NCBI GenBank assembly: GCA_903772945.1
Contig: CAICTM010001074.1
Location: 1-38,120, forward strand
Length of the DNA stretch: 38,120 bases
DNA from: Seminavis robusta
Lineage: Eukaryota; Bacillariophyta; Bacillariophyceae; Naviculales; Naviculaceae
Direction of reading: 5' to 3'
Shown here: positions 31,801 through 38,120 of the stretch, in pieces
Layout of the letters: the number at the start of each line of letters is the position of its first letter
Position numbering within the stretch: the first letter of the stretch is position 1
Notes under the pieces: generated by a model
What the model was told of the DNA's origin: nothing
The model's database searches: none
What the model saw: only the letters and a program-made list of their open reading frames with translations
Program-made: the position numbers and the translations under genes

Positions 31801-34800
31801 CTCCCGCACAATCCACATCTTGTCCCTCTTGGATCTTCCCAACACCTGTGACTGTCTCCAGGCTACCACCCTCCTGCAGCTGGACAATCAAGTCGTTGAA
31901 GTAGTCAAGGAAGTCATCCTTCGAGAATTCATCAATGCGGTTCCCCTCACTAGGGCAGATACAGGAAGAAGAGTTGCTTATTAGACTCCGCTGCTGTGCC
32001 TCGAAGGGGAGTCTATCCTGCTTGTTGTCGTGCATGAGGAATCTCCGTCTGAAGGCATCATCAAACAGGTTGAAGCTTCCAACATCGCTGACTGGACAAC
32101 CTCGGCACCGACCAGTCACGGCAAAGACAGACCCTGCTGTTGCCCCTCGTACTGCAGACTCATTGTGATCATTGCTTATAGCCTGATACTGTGTATTGTT
32201 GGTGGTATTAATAGCATTGTCATCGGGAACCCATTGTTGTTGAAGCTGCCGCCGAACAAGGGCTGTGTCAATGTTCACTTCTAGCCTTGCCTCCTGCACA
32301 TTTCTGAAGTATGGGTCACAGGACCAAAAGGAGAGTTGGTTAAAGAGATCCATGAAACTCTGTTCCAACAGGATTTGATCTTTCTCGGAAACTGACTGGA
32401 AGTCACCGCTGCGGTTCACCTCGAAGTCAACATAAACATAGGAAGTGAACTCTGAGTCATCAGCACTGCATTCCACCTGCTGCCCTTCCATCACTTTGTC
32501 CACTGTGACATTGACAGCTGCCAGAAAAATGTCCAGTTTCTCCTTCTCCACTTGATGGTTAAAGACAACCTGGAAGTCTGCTGCAGTCACAGGTCCGCCT
32601 TCCCCAGGAGAGACACCCGCTGGGCAAACACATGCATCGCCACCATCTTGAAGGAAACGACCTGGCTCCAGCATCAAATCTTTTCTTGCCATTTGAAGCT
32701 TCCTTCTGAAGGTGTCATCAAAAAGTGCAAATTGACTGTTATCAGCAACTGGGCAGCCCCTGCATTGGCCGGTGACCGAGAAAACTGTAGTTGCCTCCCG
32801 GTTCCTGACTTGCCATGTAGACTGGTTGCTAGTGGTGTTTGCATTTGAGGCCCAGTCGGAAATTGACTCATTAAAAGGGGAGGAGGAATTGAATGGCATT
32901 TCTTGAAGGCGTCTCCCATCATACCAGGATGCGACATCTTGTTCCTCCAGGCTTGCACCGACAACAGTACGGAAGTAAGAATCACAAACAGAGAAGGCGA
33001 GCCCATTGTAGCTAGTCCGGAAGGTGTCCTCCAACAGAAGTTTCTCTTGTGCCCCGATCTCTTCCAGATTGACACTGATATCAACAAAGACAGTTGTGGT
33101 GAAGGTCTTTATCTCTCCCACACAATCCACATCTTGTCCCTCTTGAAGCTTCTTGACACCAGTGACTGCCTGCAGCACTCCATCCTCCTGCAATTGGACA
33201 ACATCAGTGTTGAAATAGTCCAAGAAATCTTCCTTTGAGAACTCATCAATTTGGTCACCATCAGTAGGGCAAACACATGACAAAGTGTTACCCTGCAAGT
33301 TTCGCTGCAGTGCTGCCGAGATGTGAGTTCTGTGCTGACTGTCAAACATGAGGGATCTGTGACGACGAAAAGTGTCATCAAACAGCTCAAAGCTTCCAAC
33401 ATCGCTGACAGGACAACCACGACAGCGACCAGTGACTTCAAAGACAGCTCCAGTTGTGGCTCTGGCAACTATTTCTGGTGTTGTTTCGTTGAGATTGTGG
33501 GCGGTGGGTGTTTCTGTTTGGATTTGGGTAATGTTGGTGCCATTCCTAGAGATAGTGTTGGCAGAAAAAGCATTGGGATTTATCTGTTCTTGGAGCTGCC
33601 GTCGAACAAGGGCGGCATCAGCATTGAGTTCCAGTTTTGCTGCCAACACATTGCGAAAAAATGGATCGCAGGACTGGAAGGAAAGCTGGTTGTACAGACT
33701 TGTGAAACTCTGCTCCAAAACATTCCGATCTTGTTCAGGAATAGTTTGGAAATCACTGCTCCGATTCACCGTAAAGTCCAAAAAGACATAAGAAGTGAAC
33801 TCCCGCACATCCGAGGCACATGGCACATCTTTTAGTTCCTTGTAATCCTCCTCTTGTGGTGGAAGCTCGATCTTAGCCAGTTCTGATAGGAATGCTGCCG
33901 TGAATTCCTCCAATGTGGGAGCACGGAACACTGTAGTATCATCGGGTCTGGGACAGAGACATCCATCATCTGTCAATCCCAACCCTTGTCGGACAACCAC
34001 ATTGGATGCTTCCGTTCGAACTGTTGAGGTGCTTGCTGGCGAGAGCACGGAAGAACCATTCGTGTTATCATTAATCACTTGAAAAAGTGGCGTGTCCGGG
34101 CCACAATTCCGGCACTCTGCCAGCACGTCAAAGGCCACTGTGGTGGTATTTCCAAAGGGATCAAAAACGGTGGCTGTTTGGGCTTGTGCTCCAGAGACTT
34201 TTCTAAAATGAGGCCAGTCACAAAGTGGAAATACGAGAGCATTGTAGGTTTCCACAAACGACACATTGAGGGCAGCCACCACCGTCATGGTCTCATTGGC
34301 AATAGTAATGGTCTTGTTGTTGTGGCTGTCATGATGATTTATCAAATGCCTCCAATCTCCTGGGAGATCAATGCTAATGGAAGTTCCCAGTGACTGGACC
34401 AGTGGATCACACACGACTTCGACAACGTCAATCAAAGCTTCACTATTCTGCAGATCGCGGTGGTTGCTCTTGGGTGGTGGTGCCCGGATGGATTGAATTC
34501 CTTCCAGGAGATCGTTCCACATGGAACTCTGTGTTTTCTCCGAGACGATATTATCAGTATCATGGTGGCTGTGTGGTTGTTTTGTGAGTATTCGAAACTG
34601 TGCCCTCTGTAGCAACGCGTCTTGCATTCTCGGATGATATCCAGTGGCCGTTGGTTTCGCGTCCTGGCCTTCTTGTTGTTGTTGTTGTTGTTCTAGTTGT
34701 TGTGGCAGTGGTTGTTCTCCCTGACCTCGGAGTCGCCTTTCGGGTGGCAAAACTCCCGCAATATTGTATTGATTGTCGTGCTTTTCCTCCATGCCGGTAC

Positions 34801-35275
34801 TGGTACAGCCAGGACCTTGGCAGAGACCATGAAGGGTGTAGGTAATTTCCACCTCGACCTGTATGACCTTTGGTTTGTCATTCTTTCGGGGATGTGCTGT
34901 AAGGAGGAGGAAGCCCTGGGATTCCGCATGGACAGAGGTTATTTGTGCCGTTTGTGCCAGCTCTGAGGCGTCTGTCGTCTCTACATGTGGTGGTGGTGGT
35001 CGGTTAAGGGTATCCAAGAGGAGGGATTCCAGTTGGGCGATATCTTCTGCTGGAATCCACTCCTCCATCGTTTCCGCGTTGACTGGAAGCCCTTGTTCGT
35101 AGACTTCTGCAGAAAGGTCCAGTCGGTGTGTGAATATCAACTGAGTTTGAAACGTTGTTTTGCCACTGCTAGCACTGCCGGCACCACCAGCGGCGTCTTC
35201 TGTGGAGATTGCCAACGCCACAAGGAACAGGAATTCAAATGTTAATATCCACATCATCAAGGTTGGCAGCAGCAT
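25842..35275 (-). CDS. Giant secreted modular protein with PT/PS repeats
   Basis: No named family. The start ATG at 35275 opens a signal peptide (MLLPTLMMWILTFEFLFLVA). A unique region of about 380 residues follows, then about seven modules of roughly 220 residues. Each module begins with a sequence like VTGRCRGCPVSDVG, LFDD.FRR and C.CP, and has later Cys pairs and many N-glycosylation sites. Most modules end in RRLQ, RRQLQ or a similar motif. Two beta-rich Cys regions, PT repeats, PS repeats and a 10-Cys C-terminal domain complete it. One phase-1 intron lies at 30920-30990. Inside the PS repeats the frame slips by -1 three times (about 26990, 26735, 26644). Internal repeat copies show the missing base each time. 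With these allowed for, the product is about 3,121 residues; as given, it would stop near 26667. Most likely a cell-wall or extracellular matrix protein, inferred from signal, repeats and glycosylation sites. Confidence 0.8.
26170..27520 (-). repeat. PS-rich repeat region
   Basis: Encodes PSxxPSxxPS tetrads built from longer near-identical units such as PSTLPSISPSDVPS. The long DNA repeats make alignment and assembly of this part difficult. All three frame slips of the gene lie here. Confidence 0.9.
27520..29060 (-). repeat. PT-rich repeat region
   Basis: Encodes runs of PTxxPT tetrads in two blocks (about 28760-29040 and 27520-28390). They are separated by a folded segment with RRLQGTSG and a Cys. 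Such stalks are expected to be O-glycosylated or extended. Confidence 0.85.
29990..34140 (-). repeat. Seven Cys-module repeats in the giant protein
   Basis: The CR.CP-type motif recurs at about 34115 (variant ECRNCG), 33430, 32765, 32110, 31440, 30745 and 30020, that is every 650 to 725 nt. The last module is incomplete at its second half. Modules 1 and 3, and 2 and 4, are the closest pairs. Confidence 0.85.
30920..30990 (-). other. Intron of the giant secreted protein gene
   Basis: Donor GTAAGT and acceptor CTACTTCTCAG, 71 nt, phase 1. It splits a module between QLCDGNFR and TIEEVQLNVG and restores the GRRLQEL motif at the module end. Confidence 0.85.
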
Positions 35276-35971
35276 GACTGTCTTCAGTCAGTTGAGGAGT
35301 TATACTAGACTATAGCCAGCAAAGCAATTGGGCGGAGGTGTTATAAAATACCGATTACCAAGAAGCAAAGGTGTTATTACCTCGTCCTTTTTAGTTTTTT
35401 CGGAGTGGGGGGGCTGCGGTGGTAGGATAGTTCTATGAGTGGCTGCATGGTACCACGGCGCCAATACCATGCATCCCAGACAGCAGAAGTTGCTTGGATG
35501 ATACCATAGCGTTTGTTCGACAGAAGCCCAGCGGAAGCCGTTCTGAATGGAAGTACGAGCATCCTTGTAATATTTTCCTTGCCCTGAAATTTATTTATTG
35601 CCCCAGCCAATTGGTCATTTTGAGTGCTTTAAATCCTATTTGCTGCTGTCTCTCTAAAGCAACCTTGTTGGATTTCGGTAGAAGGCGTTGGTGGCTACCG
35701 GTATCCATTAGAATAATACAACATTAATTAATAAACTTTACACCGGTTCTATGATAGCAAGCTACCGGTACCCAGAGTCAAGTAAGTCTCATCGAGTTTC
35801 TTTTTTAATCTTTTCTGTCCGTGGCTGACGTGGAGCAAAGGAGTTTGGACGTTCGACGTACCGGTATACTATTTTATTAATAGTCTAGCTAGTAGGTATT
35901 TTCGAATCACAATGGAAATCAATCCAACGTTGAAGTCGCACATCAAAATGGCAAACTCCTGCGACAAATCA

Positions 35972-35994
35972 AATCGAATCGAATCGAATCGAAT
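35972..35994. repeat. AATCG pentanucleotide repeat
   Basis: About four to five tandem copies of TCGAA. Confidence 0.85.
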
Positions 35995-36288
35995 GAATCT
36001 GCGAAACTCGTTTGGCCATTGTAAGGAGTTTAGGTGAGGCCTGCCTGCCTTCCTTGACCATTGAGGACAAGACTTACTCTGGTAAAGTTATAATAACAGC
36101 CACTATCCTTCACTGTCCAAGCATTCTACTTATTAGTATTTGTTTTCCTTCTGTCCCTTCTTCAAGTCGCCATTGCGCATGCCTTGGAAAAGCTAGAATA
36201 TCGAATCATTCCCTCCACCCTCCACGCACGGTGTCATCACCATGCAGCTCATCTATCTCATGCCGTGCTCACATTTTGGGCCAAAATG

Positions 36289-36336
36289 CAAACAAACAAA
36301 CAAACAAACAAACAAACAAACAAACAAACAAACAAA
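36289..36336. repeat. (CAAA)12 microsatellite
   Basis: Twelve perfect CAAA units. Confidence 0.95.
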
Positions 36337-36759
36337 CAACAGTCGGAATTAAAAGAGGAAAGATAAAATACTGCAAGCCAAACGATTTTAGTCAAAACAG
36401 GTCCAGCCACGCACGCACCAAAAGGCCGGTGCTATAGTACAAAAGAATCAATCTCCCGTTGGCTGCCTCTGGGTATTGCTCCACCATCCGGTGGCACCGC
36501 TATCCTTGGACGGCATCATGTGGGACAGCCCACGCATCGTGATCCGTTAGTTAGTTTTGTGTGGGACAACGTACATCCGCCCTCCAAGACTTGGTACGTC
36601 ACCCTTTGACTCTTTGAGACCATTGAGGTCTCGGACTTTCGTCATACCACGGTATCCCACAGCTCACAGGGGCAAAGTGACGTACTGTACAGTGAAGATA
36701 CGGTGCGGATTCATCATTCGGTTCAACTTCTCAATCGTCGCTGTGGTGCATCCAGCGAT

Positions 36760-36796
36760 CAACCAACCAACCAACCAACCAACCAACCAACCAACC
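36760..36796. repeat. (CAAC)9 microsatellite
   Basis: Nine perfect CAAC units plus one base. Confidence 0.95.
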
Positions 36797-37365
36797 ATGC
36801 GTCCAGTATTCCCCATCTTTGTGCGTCAGTCTCAATGCTGACAATTAGCGGTACCAGTAATACGTAGTTCGACCACAGTGGAGCGCAATCCTAACGTATG
36901 CGGCCAAGGCCGCCCTACCATGAGTGCTTGAGCCACCTACGTTTCAAATGGAGTGAGTGGAGAGACCTCCTACCGTATAGTACCGGTACGACGGTACGAG
37001 CTATTACCCGTACCGGTACCTCCAAGAAATCTAATCGGTTTCCGAGCCGATTGAATTCCCATTTCGCCGCATGGCATCCACCATGGTAAACTTGCTCGGT
37101 TCCCAAAAGGAAGACTCGTCTCGTCGCGTCTCGTCGCGTCTCGTCTCTGCTCAAGCATACCGGTATATACACAGCGTGTAGTCGTCGCATTATATTAATT
37201 AATTGCAGGTCACAAACTAGTAATACAGGATTCCGCTTGAAGTTGAGTTTACCGTACGTGGGTCCTAACTTATGGTACTTCTGGTACCGGTACCAGTACT
37301 CCAACCTACAGTACGGTATCGTCGATCAGACCAGCACGTGTTCGACGCAGATGCACAGAGACAGA

Positions 37366-37883
37366 GAATCGAATCATTCAGGGTTGCTTGCACTTGGTCG
37401 GACCATTCTATATATTCGCAGTAGTCATGCAGCCGCAGATCGAGCGGAACCAACGTAATGTGAGATCCGTCTCGAACGCCAAGGTCTTGTCGCAAAGCAC
37501 ACTATAACAAGTCTTGCCTTCCAGCATAGTAGTACACGACAGCCTTTGGGGGCCAGCAGGCACCGGAAATGTACGGAATACCCAGGGCCTCTTGGATTGG
37601 AAGCTCGTCACAGAATTGTCACTTTGGCGTACACTGTACTAAGCCGATCGATTCCTCCACCATTGTCATGTTGTGTTGTGTTTGTCGGTTGTGTGCATGG
37701 TTGCATGAGCGAGTGGAGTGGTTTTTCAAAGAAGAGGGGAAAGCGGGCATGGGGAAGCCTGTTCCATGAAACAAATCTGAATCGAATCATTCAGGGTTGC
37801 ACTTGGTTGGACCAAGTAGTCTGCAGCTGCATCACCCAGCACGCCTTGGATTGGAAGCTTGAAACTCGTCCCAGAATTATCAC
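37366..37883. repeat. Degenerate direct duplication
   Basis: GAATCGAATCATTCAGGGTT starts at 37366 and again at 37779, followed in both by similar CACTTGGT.GGACCA text. CTTGGATTGGAAGC with CCAGAATT- or ACAGAATT-type text occurs at 37588-37622 and 37844-37883. The second copy has a shorter interval, so it has lost about 150 nt. Confidence 0.8.
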
Positions 37884-38120
37884 GTTGCATGGCGTCAACG
37901 CTACATGACGGTATGTATGGCCCGCCCCCATGGGTTAGTGCCGCAGTATTAGTAGGGCGTCTAGCTAGAAGGAGAAAGAGCAAGTGCTCGATACTAACAT
38001 TAATGGCTGGTGGCACATTGGTGGACTTGACTCCGCAGTTTATGGTTCAGTGTAGTTTATCTTGTAGTTGACAAGAACTGAGAACGCTGGAGGGCTATCG
38101 GCAACTACAAGAACGGACAT

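Larger units (their letters stand above)
35276..38120. other. Intergenic region with repeats, no gene supported
   Basis: Upstream flank of the giant gene. It holds microsatellites, seven TACCGGTA palindromes between 35696 and 37292, and a degenerate duplication at 37.4-37.9 kb. None of the short frames has a recognisable product. Confidence 0.5.

Noticed and set aside
1..38120. CRISPR arrays, rRNA genes, bacterial operons
   Set aside because: No regularly spaced repeats with unique spacers and no rRNA signature; all well-supported genes are eukaryotic with spliceosomal introns.

Overview
The window looks like nuclear DNA from a diatom or closely related stramenopile. Genes carry short GT-AG introns (71 to 126 nt where I can place them) and are well spaced. 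There are copia-type and DDE-transposase remnants. The largest gene encodes a secreted protein with PT and PS repeats and RRLQ motifs, a style common in diatom cell-surface proteins. Scattered CTAGCTAG runs would fit a pennate diatom such as Seminavis, but the species is only a guess.

Layout. 0.5-3.9 kb (+): a calpain-type cysteine protease with an intact Cys-His-Asn triad but two single-base frame breaks. 4.2-5.6 kb (-): NSE4, the kleisin of the SMC5/6 complex, one intron. 6.1-7.0 kb (+): a coiled-coil protein divergent from NSE4. 8.0-10.2 kb (-): gene A, a low-complexity coiled-coil protein with one frame change. 10.7-10.8 kb: a foldback repeat. 11.8-12.2 kb (+): an unspliced DEAD-box helicase relic with two stop codons. 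13.7-14.6 kb (+): a small membrane protein with one intron. 15.6-16.0 kb (-): gene B, which shares its upstream region and first residues with gene A. 16.4-17.7 kb: an element with perfect 32-bp terminal inverted repeats and arrays of short subterminal motifs. 18.0-19.9 kb (+): a broken Mutator-like transposase. 20.2-22.2 kb (+): a copia remnant (reverse transcriptase plus RNase H). 23.9-24.3 kb (-): a small charged protein. 25.8-35.3 kb (-): a giant secreted protein of about 3,120 residues. 35.3-38.1 kb: intergenic DNA with microsatellites, repeated TACCGGTA palindromes and a degenerate duplication.

The most interesting object is the giant gene. After a signal peptide it has about seven Cys-containing modules of roughly 220 residues, most ending in an RRLQ/RRQLQ-like motif. 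PT and PS repeat stalks follow, then a 10-cysteine C-terminal domain. It resembles a secreted precursor cut into similar modules, or a very large wall-anchored protein. A two-module unit of about 1.32 kb was duplicated in tandem.

A technical theme also runs through the window. At least eight open frames are interrupted by the apparent loss of one base, often in a homopolymer or recognisable against an internal repeat. Consensus errors in the assembly should be excluded before these genes are called pseudogenes. The genes do not form an obvious pathway; they are independent eukaryotic loci separated by transposon-rich DNA.
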